A model generated the notes under the pieces. It was not told the DNA's origin. It worked only from the letters and a program-made list of their open reading frames with translations, and searched no databases. This document shows, piece after piece, positions 7,801 to 16,681 of a stretch of DNA of 64,000 nt; the first letter of the stretch is position 1; each line of letters opens with the position of its first letter. Location: positions 1-64,000 of the forward strand of contig JAEWVC010000038.1 in NCBI GenBank assembly GCA_023459275.1. The letters are read 5' to 3'. Position numbers and translations under genes: made by a program. Source of the stretch: Bacillota bacterium. GTDB taxonomy: Bacteria > Bacillota > Clostridia > Christensenellales > Aristaeellaceae.

Positions 7801-9092
7801 ACGCTTTCGAGGCGGTGCGGTATATCCACGCTGCCCAGTATACCGGAAGCAAGAATGGCCTGGAAAACACCCGGGCGCTGCTGGATGCGCTGAAGCTGCC
7901 CATGACGCCGGTTAACGCCCTCCATGTGGCGGGCACCAACGGCAAGGGCTCCGTGTGCGCCATGCTGGACAGCATGCTTAGGGCCTGCGGCCTGAAAACA
8001 GGGCTGTACACCTCCCCCTTTTTGCAAACCTACAACGAGCGCATCCGTTTGAACGGCGCGCCTGTTGACGATGATACGCTGGCGGAAGCCGTGACCAGGG
8101 TAAAGGCGGCGGCGGATTCGCTTTTGGTGAAAGGGATCAAGCCTACCGCCTTTGAGCTGGGCACCGCCGCCGCATTTTTGATTTTCAACGAAGCCAAGCT
8201 GGACATCGCCGTGATCGAGGTGGGCCTGGGCGGGCGGCTGGACCCCACCAATGTGATCACCCCCCTCGTTTCGGTGATCACCGCGCTGGGCATGGATCAC
8301 ATGGAATATCTGGGAGACACCCTTGAAAAGATCGCCTTTGAAAAGGCGGGCATCGTAAAACCGGGCGTGCCTTGCGTGCTCTATCCCGCAAAACCGGAGG
8401 CCCTGGCGGTGATCGCTTCCGTTTGCAAGCAAAAGAATGCCCCGCTTACGGTGCTTGCGCCTGCGCAATGCGAATTCCGCCAGGCGGACGCCCTGGGATG
8501 CCATGCGGATTTTGAACTGCCCCGCGGATGGATGGAGGATGTGTACATCCCGCTGCCGGGCCTGCATCAGGCGGAGAACGCACTGACGGCCCTGACGGCC
8601 ATGGACCTGCTGCCAGGCTTTCCCGTTACCCGTACGGCCATGCGGGCGGGCATGGCCAGGGTCCGCTGGCCGGCCAGGCTGGAGTGGGTGAGGCAAAGCC
8701 CCCGGGTGTTGCTGGACGGCGCGCATAACCCCCAGGGAATCGAGGCGCTGCGCCGGTATGCGGAGCAGTTTTTGACGCAGGAAAAGCGGGTGCTGCTAAC
8801 GGGTGTGCTGCGGGAAAAGCTTACTGACAAAATGCTTCTGGATATGGCGTCCCTGGCCCCGGAGGCGGTCACCATCACCCCGGAGAACCACAGGGCAATG
8901 CCCGCGCAGGAGCTGGCGGAACACCTTAGGGAAAAGGGGTGTGAGGCAGAGGCGGCACTCAGCCTGGAAAGCGGGCTGCAGCTTGCGAAAAATTTGGCCG
9001 GGCCGGACGGCGTAATCATTGCGGCAGGCTCCCTGTATACGGCGGGGGCGCTGCGTACCTTGCTGGGCTTGCGGGACGAGAGCCTTTCGTGA
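7797..9092 (+). CDS. folC: Folylpolyglutamate synthase / dihydrofolate synthase
   Basis: 431 residues. FolC ligates glutamate to dihydropteroate and extends the polyglutamate tail of folates. Seen: the P-loop HVAGTNGKGSV near residue 45, YTSPFLQTYNERIRLNG (about 75-91), VGLGGRLDPTN (about 142-152), GMDHMEYLG and a C-terminal LDGAHNPQG motif. The start overlaps the valS stop (ATGA), so it is translationally coupled; the valS-folC order is common in Bacillota. It ends 34 bases before rsmH. Confidence 0.96.
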   Translation: MNAFEAVRYIHAAQYTGSKNGLENTRALLDALKLPMTPVNALHVAGTNGKGSVCAMLDSMLRACGLKTGLYTSPFLQTYNERIRLNGAPVDDDTLAEAVTRVKAAADSLLVKGIKPTAFELGTAAAFLIFNEAKLDIAVIEVGLGGRLDPTNVITPLVSVITALGMDHMEYLGDTLEKIAFEKAGIVKPGVPCVLYPAKPEALAVIASVCKQKNAPLTVLAPAQCEFRQADALGCHADFELPRGWMEDVYIPLPGLHQAENALTALTAMDLLPGFPVTRTAMRAGMARVRWPARLEWVRQSPRVLLDGAHNPQGIEALRRYAEQFLTQEKRVLLTGVLREKLTDKMLLDMASLAPEAVTITPENHRAMPAQELAEHLREKGCEAEAALSLESGLQLAKNLAGPDGVIIAAGSLYTAGALRTLLGLRDESLS

Positions 9093-9126
9093 TATGCTTG
9101 TCCGGAAAGGCGGCGTGAGGGAAACA

Positions 9127-10062
9127 ATGGAATTTCACCATAAGCCGGTGATGCTGACCGAGGTTTTGCAGTGGCTGGACATCCGGCCCGGCGGCGCATA
9201 CGCGGACGGGACCCTGGGCGGCGGCGGCCACAGCGAGGCCATCCTGCGGTTGGCGGGGGAAGGATCGCTTCTTTTCGGCATCGACCGGGACCCGGCGGCC
9301 ATTGATGCGGCATCCCGGCGGCTGTCCTGTTTTCCCGGCTTCCGGCCCGTGCGCGGCAATTTCCACGAGGTGAAGGCGCTGCTTTTCGAAGCCGGCGCAC
9401 CGAAGCTTGACGGGGCGCTCATCGACCTTGGGGTGTCCTCCTATCAGCTGGACACAAAGGAGCGGGGCTTTTCCTACCATGAGGACGCGCCGCTGGATAT
9501 GCGCATGGACCCTACTTCGGGCATTTCGGCCCGGGAATGGCTGCAAACTGTTTCCCAGCAGGAACTGACACGAGTCCTTCTTGACTACGGCGAGGAACGG
9601 TGGGCGGCCCGGATTGCCCAGTTTGTGGCGGAGCGGCGGGAAAAGGCGCCCATTGCCACCACCGGGGATTTGGTGCGCATCATCGACGACGCCATCCCCA
9701 AGGCGGTGCGGCGCAAGGACGAGGGCCATCCGGCACGGCGGACGTTTCAGGCGGTCCGCATCGCGGTCAACGATGAGCTGGCCCCACTCCGTGACGCACT
9801 CTTTGATTTTCTGGATTGCCTGAAGCCCGGCGGGCGTCTGTGTGTGATCACGTTCCACTCCCTGGAGGACAGGATCGTGAAGCAGGCCTTCCGGTCCATG
9901 CAGAACCCCTGCGTCTGCCCGCCCAAGGCGCCCGTGTGCACCTGCGGAAGGCAGCCCGTGGGCCGCGTGCTGGCGGGCGGCGCGGTAAAGCCCTCTCAGG
10001 AGGAAGTTGCGGAAAACCCGCGTTCCCGCAGCGCCAAACTGCGGGTGGCGGAAAAGATATGA
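9127..10062 (+). CDS. rsmH: 16S rRNA (cytosine(1402)-N4)-methyltransferase
   Basis: 311 residues. RsmH (MraW) adds the N4-methyl group to C1402 in the decoding centre. Seen: FHHKPVMLTEVLQWL at the N-terminus, the SAM loop DGTLGGGGHSEAIL (about 32-45), DLGVSSYQLD, and the HPARRTFQAVRIAVNDEL segment in the insert domain, followed by GGRLCVITFHSLEDRIVK. The ATG at 9127 gives standard length and has GTGAGGG upstream; a longer frame from 9019 overlaps folC. Normally rsmH sits in the division/cell-wall cluster beside mraZ and ftsL, but here it is next to rsmI. Confidence 0.96.
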   Translation: MEFHHKPVMLTEVLQWLDIRPGGAYADGTLGGGGHSEAILRLAGEGSLLFGIDRDPAAIDAASRRLSCFPGFRPVRGNFHEVKALLFEAGAPKLDGALIDLGVSSYQLDTKERGFSYHEDAPLDMRMDPTSGISAREWLQTVSQQELTRVLLDYGEERWAARIAQFVAERREKAPIATTGDLVRIIDDAIPKAVRRKDEGHPARRTFQAVRIAVNDELAPLRDALFDFLDCLKPGGRLCVITFHSLEDRIVKQAFRSMQNPCVCPPKAPVCTCGRQPVGRVLAGGAVKPSQEEVAENPRSRSAKLRVAEKI

Positions 10063-10071
10063 GGTGATCCT

Positions 10072-10932
10072 TTGCCTACCCTGTACGTGGTCGCCACTCC
10101 CATCGGCAACCTTGGGGACATGAGCCCAAGGGCTGTCGAAACCCTGAAAAACGTCGGCCTGATCGCGGCGGAGGACACAAGGGTCACGAAAAAGCTGACG
10201 TCCCATTTCGGCGTCCATACCCCGCTTACAAGCTGCCATGCCCACAACGAGGAGAGCAAGTCCGCAAAGATCATCGAGCGGATGCTTTCGGAAAACATCG
10301 ATGTGGCCTTGACCACCGACGCCGGGACCCCGGCCGTCTCCGACCCCGGCTACCTGCTGGTAAAGGCGGCCTGGGAGGCGGGAATCACCGTCATCCCCGT
10401 TCCAGGCCCCAGCGCCATGGCCGCGGCGCTTTCCATCTCGGGCTTTGACACGGCGGAGTTCGCCTTCTATGGCTTTCTGCCCCGTCAGAAAAAAGAGCTT
10501 AGGGATAAGCTGAAAGGCATCGCCATGGGCGCGCCTGTGGCGGTGCTGCACGAATCCCCCCACCGGGTGGTGGATTTGCTGGACGCCGTTTGCGATACGC
10601 TGCCCGGGACCCGGGTGGCCGTGTGCTGCGACCTGACAAAAAAGTATGAGCTTACCCTCCGGGGGGACGCGGCGGAGGTTGTGCAAACCATGCGCCAAAA
10701 CCCCAATGTGGAGAAGGGGGAATACTGCCTGGTGCTGGACCTGCACAACGTTTTGAAGGAGCCGCAGGAGGCGGCCGGAGACATCAGCCTGGAGGCCCGG
10801 CTGCTTGATTTGATGCTTTCGGGAAAACAGCTTCGGGAAGCCGTGGAAGCTTTGACCGCCGCCGGGATCAAGAAAAACGCGGCCTACGCCGCCTCCCTGG
10901 CCGTCAAAAAATTTCTGGGCAGCCGGGAATAG
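10072..10932 (+). CDS. rsmI: 16S rRNA (cytidine(1402)-2'-O)-methyltransferase
   Basis: 286 residues. RsmI adds the 2'-O-methyl at the same C1402 nucleotide that RsmH modifies. Seen: YVVATPIGNLGDMSPRA at the N-terminus, AEDTRVTKKL, TDAGTPAVSDPG, VIPVPGPSAMAAALSISG and FYGFLPRQKK, all typical of the tetrapyrrole-methylase-like RsmI fold. It starts with TTG at 10072, preceded by GAGGTGATCC and 9 bases after the rsmH stop, so the two are co-translated. Confidence 0.96.
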   Translation: MPTLYVVATPIGNLGDMSPRAVETLKNVGLIAAEDTRVTKKLTSHFGVHTPLTSCHAHNEESKSAKIIERMLSENIDVALTTDAGTPAVSDPGYLLVKAAWEAGITVIPVPGPSAMAAALSISGFDTAEFAFYGFLPRQKKELRDKLKGIAMGAPVAVLHESPHRVVDLLDAVCDTLPGTRVAVCCDLTKKYELTLRGDAAEVVQTMRQNPNVEKGEYCLVLDLHNVLKEPQEAAGDISLEARLLDLMLSGKQLREAVEALTAAGIKKNAAYAASLAVKKFLGSRE

Positions 10933-10941
10933 GAGAAGACT

Positions 10942-11793
10942 ATGGACGAAATACGAGTCCTGCCTGCGGATCAGATCACAGTGGCGGTAAAAGAGCTTTG
11001 TATCAAGGCCAATTGCTTTTTGAACCGGGATATCCAATGCGCCCTTGCGGACGCACAGCAGGCGGAGGATTATCCGCCCGCCGCGGAAATCCTTGACATT
11101 TTGCAGAAAAACGCTCTGGAAGCCCGGGAACAGCGCATGGCCATCTGCCAGGATACGGGCATGGCGGTGGTGTATGTGACCATCGGGCAGGAGGTGCATA
11201 TCACGGGCGGCGCGCTTACGGAGGCTGTAAACGAGGGCGTGCGCCAGGGCTACGGGGAGGGCTTTCTGCGCAAATCCGTGGTGGCCGACCCCCTGCGCCG
11301 GAAGAACACCGGGGACAATGCCCCGGCGGTGCTCCACATGCGGCTTGTGCCGGGCCGTGAGGTCAAAATTGAGGTGGCTCCCAAGGGCTTCGGCAGCGAG
11401 AACATGAGCCGCCTTGCGATGCTGAACCCTTCGGACGGCGTTCAAGGCGTCAAAAATTTTGTGCTGGAAACAGTGCGCCTGGCTGGGCCCAATCCCTGCC
11501 CGCCCATGATCCTGGGGGTAGGGATCGGCGGCACCTTTGAAAAGGTGGCGGAATTGGCCAAGGAGGCGCTGCTAGTTCCGCTTGATACGCCCAACGCCGA
11601 CCCTTTCTATGCGGAACTGGAAAAGGAACTGCTGGCCCTTGCAAACAGTACGGGCATCGGGCCCCAGGGCTTCGGCGGGAAAACCACCTGCCTGGGGGTG
11701 AAAGTCAAGGCGTATCCCACCCACATCGCCGGGCTGCCCGTGGCGGTGAACGTGGGCTGCCATGTGACCCGGCATGCCGGTATTGTGCTGTAG
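10942..11793 (+). CDS. Class I fumarate hydratase, alpha subunit (TtdA-like)
   Basis: 283 residues. Class I fumarases/tartrate dehydratases use a 4Fe-4S cluster to interconvert fumarate and malate. Three cluster cysteines are visible: C69 in AICQDTGM, one near 185 in GPNPCPPM and one near 273 in NVGCHVTRH. GIGGTFEK and GPQGFGGKTT are further family blocks. The separate alpha/beta arrangement is typical of anaerobes. The beta subunit starts 9 bases after the stop. L-tartrate dehydratase is an alternative substrate assignment; fumarate is favoured only because no tartrate genes are present. Confidence 0.9.
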   Translation: MDEIRVLPADQITVAVKELCIKANCFLNRDIQCALADAQQAEDYPPAAEILDILQKNALEAREQRMAICQDTGMAVVYVTIGQEVHITGGALTEAVNEGVRQGYGEGFLRKSVVADPLRRKNTGDNAPAVLHMRLVPGREVKIEVAPKGFGSENMSRLAMLNPSDGVQGVKNFVLETVRLAGPNPCPPMILGVGIGGTFEKVAELAKEALLVPLDTPNADPFYAELEKELLALANSTGIGPQGFGGKTTCLGVKVKAYPTHIAGLPVAVNVGCHVTRHAGIVL

Positions 11794-11802
11794 GGAGGGA
11801 GA

Positions 11803-12363
11803 ATGAAAATGGCTGTACGCCTTAATGCGCCCTTGTCCCTGGAGGCGGTAAAAAGCCTTCATGCGGGGGACAGCGTGCTTCTGTCCGGCGTGGTCTATAC
11901 CGCCAGGGACGCGGCCCATGCCCGCATGGCGGAGGCTATCCGAAAAGGCGAACCGCTGCCCGTGGACCTTGCCGGCCAGACGATTTATTACGCCGGGCCT
12001 ACGCCAACGCCCCCGGGCAAGGCGGTGGGGTCCATCGGACCTACCACCAGCACGCGGATGGATGCCTATACGCCCCTTATGCTGTCCATGGGGCTCCGGG
12101 CCATGATCGGCAAGGGAAAGCGCTCCCAGGAGGTTTTAAAGGCCATGCAGGAGCATCCCGCCGTATACTTCGCCGCCATCGGCGGCGCCGCGGCGCTGAT
12201 GGCAAGGTGCGTTACCGCCTGCCAGGTGGTGGCCTACGAAGACCTGGGCACGGAATCCATCAAACGCCTCACGCTTTGCGACCTGCCCCTCATCGTGGCG
12301 GCGGACTGCTACGGCGGGGATTTTTATGAGCTGGGGCAAAAAAGGTACCTGGAATCGCAATAG
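11803..12363 (+). CDS. Class I fumarate hydratase, beta subunit (TtdB-like)
   Basis: 186 residues. The swivelling C-terminal domain of class I fumarase is encoded as a separate subunit. Seen: LHAGDSVLLSGVVYTARDAAH, the IYYAGPTPTPPGKAVGSIGPTTS block (about 60-82), MIGKGKRS and a DCYGGDFY near the C-terminus. GGGAGGGAGA precedes the ATG at 11803; an in-frame ATG two codons later is equally placed. It forms the active enzyme with the upstream alpha subunit and ends an operon closed by a terminator at 12379-12401. Confidence 0.9.
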   Translation: MKMAVRLNAPLSLEAVKSLHAGDSVLLSGVVYTARDAAHARMAEAIRKGEPLPVDLAGQTIYYAGPTPTPPGKAVGSIGPTTSTRMDAYTPLMLSMGLRAMIGKGKRSQEVLKAMQEHPAVYFAAIGGAAALMARCVTACQVVAYEDLGTESIKRLTLCDLPLIVAADCYGGDFYELGQKRYLESQ

Positions 12364-12378
12364 CAGGGAAAAACAAGG

Positions 12379-12401
12379 AGGGCGGGCGGCCCTTTTTGTT
12401 T
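12379..12401 (+). terminator. Intrinsic terminator after the fumarase genes
   Basis: A stem AGGGC/GCCCT with loop GGGCG is followed at once by TTTTGTTTATTT. It ends the plus-strand unit that begins at valS. Confidence 0.75.
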
Positions 12402-12510
12402 ATTTCGAAAAAATGTTACAAAAGCAAATTTGCGCAAACACGGAACAGACCACCTTCGTTATCCGTTAAATGGATGATGTTTCCAATTGCGGAATATGGG
12501 GGAGTCGTTC

Positions 12511-13569
12511 ATGCAAAAGCTGCTTTTGCCCTTGCTGCTTACGGCGCTGCTTCTGTCTGCCTGCGTGCCCGCGCAGGCGGATGCGCCGCTTGTACCCGGC
12601 CCCGGAGATCTGCAAAGGGAAGAGGCTATCCGCATTGCTACGGAACAGTTTTTGGAGACCTGTGGCTTTGAAAGGGACGCGCTTACTGATTTTCAGGTGG
12701 AAGCCGATTTGTGGGAGCTTTACGCAAACCCCGGAGAAAGCGTTCCCCGAACCTGGTATGTGACCTTCACCTATCTTAAAAGCGACGGTCTATCCTGTTT
12801 GGTACGTGTTGCCTCCCCGTCGGGGACGGTGATGAACGCAGAGCCGCAGGACTACGCCCGGCAGCTTGCGGATTATAAGCAGGAGATGGCCGAGCAGGAT
12901 ATCGCCATGGCCCAAGGGGAAAAATGGATCTCTGAAAAGGGAGCCTGGGAATTATGGAGTTACCAGGATAAAGCCGACTTCTACGCCCAATACGGCCGCC
13001 ATCCGGGAACCGGCATACAGATGTCCGCCATCGGCCTGCCCCAGGAAGGGGATGTTCCGCTGGAACAGGCGATTGTCGCGGCTAAAGACGCCATCATCGC
13101 GCATTTTGGGGAAACAGGGCAAAAAGTGGATAAATTCATTGCAGATTGCACCCTTTACCTTCATTTCCTCAGGGCGGACGGCAGCTCCGGGCGGATGTGG
13201 GTCATCGCCTTCCGTGATGCAAGCATCCTCAGCGGCGATATGCACGCCATGGCCTACCAGGCCAATGTCCTTCCCGAGAGCGGGAAGGTAGACAGAATCT
13301 ATCAGAGGGAGCTGACAGCTGCGGCAGGAGAGGAACAGGATTCCAACGTATGGCCGCCCTATCCGGAGCCCACCGCGGCGCCTGTTGTGGTGGAAGGCGG
13401 CATTTTCTACAATCCCAAGGGAGGAAAATATTATCATTCAGATCCCAGATGCCCTTCCGTAAAAGAAGACTATCTGCCCCTGACGCTGATTGACAGAAGC
13501 AGGATGGACGATCCGGAGTACAGGTACCTGCTGCCTTGCCCCCGCTGCATCGGGACGGCCCAAAAGTAG
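12511..13569 (+). CDS. Putative lipoprotein with C-terminal Cys-containing domain
   Basis: 352 residues. The N-terminus is a lipoprotein signal with lipobox LLSAC (Cys near residue 17). The body has two similar mixed alpha/beta segments, each with a conserved-looking EEAI/EQAI helix and a YVTFTY or WVIAFRD strand, reminiscent of PepSY-like propeptide domains. The C-terminus has a YNPKGGKYYHSDPRCPSV block and a final LPCPRC motif, seen in clostridial extracytoplasmic lipoproteins. The ATG at 12511 is chosen because GGGGGAG lies upstream and it gives a clean signal peptide. Function is unknown. It converges on sigF. Confidence 0.75.
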   Translation: MQKLLLPLLLTALLLSACVPAQADAPLVPGPGDLQREEAIRIATEQFLETCGFERDALTDFQVEADLWELYANPGESVPRTWYVTFTYLKSDGLSCLVRVASPSGTVMNAEPQDYARQLADYKQEMAEQDIAMAQGEKWISEKGAWELWSYQDKADFYAQYGRHPGTGIQMSAIGLPQEGDVPLEQAIVAAKDAIIAHFGETGQKVDKFIADCTLYLHFLRADGSSGRMWVIAFRDASILSGDMHAMAYQANVLPESGKVDRIYQRELTAAAGEEQDSNVWPPYPEPTAAPVVVEGGIFYNPKGGKYYHSDPRCPSVKEDYLPLTLIDRSRMDDPEYRYLLPCPRCIGTAQK

Positions 13570-13618
13570 GGTTTCCATATATTGTGCGCAACGGCGCGTT
13601 TTTGATCTTGGCGGTGCT

Positions 13619-14347
13619 TTACCCCGCATCATTCCACTGCTCCCGCAGGATCACCCGAACCCGCGCCTCCAGCCGGGAAACCTGTACTTGGGTCATGCGC
13701 AAAAGGTGGGCCGTTTCCGCCTGCGTCTTTTCCGCGGCGTAGCGGAAGTACAGGAGCCATTGCTCCCTTTTGGGCAGCCTGGCGATCAGGTCCCGCAAAA
13801 AGAACCGTTCCATCCACCGGTCGCTGCGTGGGTCCCGCAGTATTTCCCCCCAGGACAGGGCCCGGCCGTCCGAAGGCGAATCGTCCAGGGAAACCGGCTG
13901 GCGGCCCGACTCCATCAAAAACACAAGCTCCGCACCGTCCATGCGCATGGCCCTGGCGATTTCCGTCAGGGTCGGTTCTTTTTTCAGCGTCTGCCTAAGC
14001 AGGCGCACGGTTTTGCGGACGGAAGCGGCCTTTTCCCGGTCCGTGCGGGCGATATGCACTGGGCTGTCGTCCCGCAGCAGCCTGCGCACCTCTCCCAGGA
14101 TTACGGGGACCGCATAGGTAGAAAACTGCATGCCAAGGCCTGGATCAAAGCGCCGGATGGCCTTCACAAGCCCCATGCAGCCCTGCTGGTAAAGCTCCTC
14201 CTGATCCCGGTGCCAGGCGGAAAAGCGCCTCAAAACGGCGCGCACCAGGGGCAGGTTGCGGCGGGCCAAATCCTCCAGCACCGCTTTCTCCCCCGCCTGT
14301 GCGCGCAGGAGTTCCTCCCGCATGCGGGCCTGACCGGAGGCTTCCAC
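13619..14347 (-). CDS. sigF: Sporulation sigma factor sigma-F
   Basis: 242 residues. Sigma-F is the first forespore-specific sigma factor. Seen: region 2 (QEELYQQGCMGLVKAIRRFDPGL with FSTYAVPVILGEVRRLLRDD, about 50-92), region 3 and a C-terminal region 4 helix-turn-helix (KTQAETAHLLRMTQVQVSRLE). The start is GTG at 14347, 4 bases after the spoIIAB stop, with GGATAAGG upstream. Gene order spoIIAA-spoIIAB-sigF fixes the identity, since sigma-F and sigma-G are otherwise alike. Confidence 0.95.
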   Translation of the reverse strand: MEASGQARMREELLRAQAGEKAVLEDLARRNLPLVRAVLRRFSAWHRDQEELYQQGCMGLVKAIRRFDPGLGMQFSTYAVPVILGEVRRLLRDDSPVHIARTDREKAASVRKTVRLLRQTLKKEPTLTEIARAMRMDGAELVFLMESGRQPVSLDDSPSDGRALSWGEILRDPRSDRWMERFFLRDLIARLPKREQWLLYFRYAAEKTQAETAHLLRMTQVQVSRLEARVRVILREQWNDAG

Positions 14348-14351
14348 GGCC

Positions 14352-14792
14352 TTATCCGTGGCGGGCCGCGGCGATGGCCTTGCGCATGCGCACCGTCGTG
14401 CCCAGCCCCAGGGTGGAGGTCACCTCCACATCATCCATAAACGTCTGCATCACCGCAAAGCCCATGCCGGAGCGCTCCTGCTCCGGGTGGGAGGTGTAAA
14501 AGGGCTGCATGGCCTGGGCAACATCGGCGATGCCCTTGCCCTTGTCCGCGATCTCCACCATCAGCACCCCGCCGGGGCTGTAGGAAGCGCTCATGGTCAC
14601 GATGCCCTGTGTGCCCTCATACCCGTGGATGATGGCATTGGTCACCGCCTCGCTGACGGCGGTCTTGATGTCCGCGATCTCCGATACGGTGGGGCTCAAT
14701 TGCACCGAGAAGGCGGCGATCACCACCCGGGCAAAGGATTCGTTCTCCGGGCATCCCAAAAAAGATAGCTGCATATGATTCCTGCCGTTCAT
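14352..14792 (-). CDS. spoIIAB: Anti-sigma-F factor SpoIIAB
   Basis: 146 residues. This GHKL-fold serine kinase binds sigma-F and phosphorylates SpoIIAA. Seen: the N box VSEAVTNAIIHGYEG (about 46-60), the G1 box ADKGKGIAD and the G2 box ERSGMGFAVMQ. The start at 14792 overlaps the spoIIAA stop (ATGA) and has CAGGAGGCGCAG upstream. It is the middle gene of the spoIIA operon and acts in the forespore to hold sigma-F inactive before septation. Confidence 0.96.
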   Translation of the reverse strand: MNGRNHMQLSFLGCPENESFARVVIAAFSVQLSPTVSEIADIKTAVSEAVTNAIIHGYEGTQGIVTMSASYSPGGVLMVEIADKGKGIADVAQAMQPFYTSHPEQERSGMGFAVMQTFMDDVEVTSTLGLGTTVRMRKAIAAARHG

Positions 14793-15115
14793 CGCTGCGC
14801 CTCCTGTTCCTGCCGGGCCACATGGATGATTTGCCCCATGCCCGAGAGCTGAAAAATACGGTTGATCTGCGGGTTCATGTTCCTGACCCACACGCTGCCG
14901 CCCCTGGAGGCCAGGATGCGGTACCTGCCCAGGATGACGCCAATGCCGGAGGAATCCATAAACCGCAGATCCCGCATGTCTAGCATCAGGTGCTTGACCG
15001 CCGGGTCGGTAAGCAGCGCGTCCAGCTCCCTTCGCACGTCCATGGCGCTGAAATGGTCCAGCTCCCCCGACAGAGCTACCGTCAGCTTGTCCCGCTGCTT
15101 GGCGTGATTGAGCAT
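14789..15115 (-). CDS. spoIIAA: Anti-sigma-F factor antagonist SpoIIAA
   Basis: 108 residues, STAS domain. SpoIIAA displaces sigma-F from SpoIIAB when dephosphorylated. The phosphorylation site motif DSSGIGV is at about 54-60, preceded by MLDMRDLRFM. It has GGGGGGAACG upstream of the ATG. As first gene of the operon it should carry a sigma-H promoter in 15116-15230, but I could not pick one out with confidence. The SpoIIE phosphatase that would act on it is not in the window. Confidence 0.95.
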   Translation of the reverse strand: MLNHAKQRDKLTVALSGELDHFSAMDVRRELDALLTDPAVKHLMLDMRDLRFMDSSGIGVILGRYRILASRGGSVWVRNMNPQINRIFQLSGMGQIIHVARQEQEAQR

Positions 15116-15232
15116 CCTCGTTCCCCCCTCATCTTCTGGTTAGCTGTATTTGCCTGTGTACGCTCACTATCCTTCCTCGAAATATGGGTGTTTATGCAGG
15201 ATATCCCAAAATCGTTCGACAATTTCGGCACG

Positions 15233-15278
15233 CAAAAAAAAGGCTGTCTCCGCGCGCTTCTTTCGCTTGGAGACAGCC
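15233..15278 (-). terminator. Intrinsic terminator of the Eis-like acetyltransferase gene
   Basis: A perfect 10-base inverted repeat (15242-15251 with 15269-15278, GGCTGTCTCC arm). On the minus strand it is followed by a run of eight T. It separates the acetyltransferase gene from the spoIIA operon. Confidence 0.9.
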
Positions 15279-15295
15279 CCATGGAATTCATGGCC

Positions 15296-16555
15296 TTAAA
15301 AATAATTGTTGATCCAGCAGGGCTTTTTGTAAAACACCCGGTCCGCGGCGCCGGGGTCCGCATAGAGCTTTACACCGTCCATGTAGGCAAAATCTTCTAT
15401 GCCGCAGTTGCCCAGGATGGCGGCCGAGAATACGTTGACGCTCATCTCCGCGTCGGCGCCCTGCTCCTTGGCGGTTCCGAAGGGGATCAAAGGCTGCGGC
15501 GAAAAATCAACTTGCTTTGCTTCGCCGTTTTCAAAAACGATGCGGTACAGGCCGTTGTTTGCGGGCAGAAAACCGTCGTGCACAAAAAGCGCAAGGCTGC
15601 CGCTTCCCTTATAGGCGGCGCTTTTCAATACCTCCGCCACATGCACCGCCCTGGCCATGCCATTTGTAAGAAGGCGCCTTGTGGTGCCGGACTGGGGATA
15701 ATCCACGCAGAAATGGTCAAGGTTCAGGGAAGAGGGCATCTTGAAGGAAACACCGTCGTAATCCGCGGAGAAGGTCTTGCAAAAAGCCATGATGGCCTTC
15801 AGCGTGGGGAAGCCGTCAAAGGCCATTTCTTTGCAGCTCATGATCCGGCGGCCCCGGTCGCCTGTCTCCTTCTCAAAGACAAAGTATCCCGCCGGGGTGC
15901 CCATTTGATCCCTGTACAAAAAGGCGTGGGACTCGCCCTTAAAGGGATCGGCATTTTTCACCGCGTCCCAGTCCATTTCGTCCCGCGCCACCATCATGTT
16001 CAGTTTGGGGGCGAAGGCCTGGTAGGCTGCCTGGAAACCGCCAATTTCTTCCCCGGGCCGGTGCAGGGAAAAGACGCCCGGGATAGAGGCATCGGGAATG
16101 GCCCGCAGATCAAAGTCCCAGCGCGTGCTTTGGCTGGAGCGGCAGTAGCCGAATTTCGCGTAGAACTGCTCACTGAAGGGATACAGGTAAGAAAAGGGGA
16201 CCTTTTTTTCATACAGCCCGCCCAGCGCCTTTTCAAAGACCGCCCTGACCGCGCCTTTGCGCCGGTGCTGGGGATAGGTGCAAACCGAGCCGATGCCCGC
16301 CATGGGGACTTCACGCCCGTCAAAGTAGACACGGTAGGGAAGAACGCCCATGCCGCTCATCATTTCCCCGTCCTCCTGGAAGGCGGCGAAAATACTGGTG
16401 GCGGGCGAATCAAATTTGGAGTGGGGGTTTTCACGAACGCCCCTTGCAAATTCCTCCGGTGTTTTTCCCTGAAGGTCCAGGGACCAGTGAAAGCTCAGCG
16501 CGGAGATGCGGTAGGCCTCCAACAGCTCGGACGCTTCAACTTTGCGAACGATCAT
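15296..16555 (-). CDS. GNAT family N-acetyltransferase, Eis-like
   Basis: 419 residues. Layout matches the Eis/YitC-type family: an N-terminal GNAT domain with the acetyl-CoA loop VCTYPQHRRKGAVRAVF (about 85-101), a second degenerate GNAT-like region and a C-terminal SCP2-like domain (segment LALFVHDGFLPAN onward). The C-terminal carboxylate region is present. Family members acetylate amines, including some aminoglycosides; the substrate here is unknown. The ATG at 16555 has AAAGGATGG 8 bases upstream; an ATG at 16567 is the alternative. A strong terminator follows, so it is probably monocistronic or the end of the minus-strand run. Confidence 0.85.
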   Translation of the reverse strand: MIVRKVEASELLEAYRISALSFHWSLDLQGKTPEEFARGVRENPHSKFDSPATSIFAAFQEDGEMMSGMGVLPYRVYFDGREVPMAGIGSVCTYPQHRRKGAVRAVFEKALGGLYEKKVPFSYLYPFSEQFYAKFGYCRSSQSTRWDFDLRAIPDASIPGVFSLHRPGEEIGGFQAAYQAFAPKLNMMVARDEMDWDAVKNADPFKGESHAFLYRDQMGTPAGYFVFEKETGDRGRRIMSCKEMAFDGFPTLKAIMAFCKTFSADYDGVSFKMPSSLNLDHFCVDYPQSGTTRRLLTNGMARAVHVAEVLKSAAYKGSGSLALFVHDGFLPANNGLYRIVFENGEAKQVDFSPQPLIPFGTAKEQGADAEMSVNVFSAAILGNCGIEDFAYMDGVKLYADPGAADRVFYKKPCWINNYF

Positions 16556-16631
16556 GCAATTTTCCATCCTTTGTGCAAGCGGTATGCTTATAATACCAAA
16601 AAATGTGCGCCGGCGCAAGCGAGCCCGGTTC

Positions 16632-16656
16632 GGCGGGGGCAAGCCCCCGCCCTACG
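16632..16656. repeat. Dispersed CTACG-tailed palindrome, copy 1
   Basis: GGCGGGGGCAAGCCCCCGCC followed by CTACG. The same 25 bases recur at 57232-57256; shorter relatives lie near 41.7 and 57.1-57.3 kb. Confidence 0.8.
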
Positions 16657-16681
16657 AAGCAAACCTTGCCCAGCCGGTGGG

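Noticed and set aside
15116..15232. Sigma-H promoter of spoIIA
   Set aside because: A weak AGGAAGGA-like -35 is present but no -10 GAAT-type match at a proper distance, so no site was annotated.
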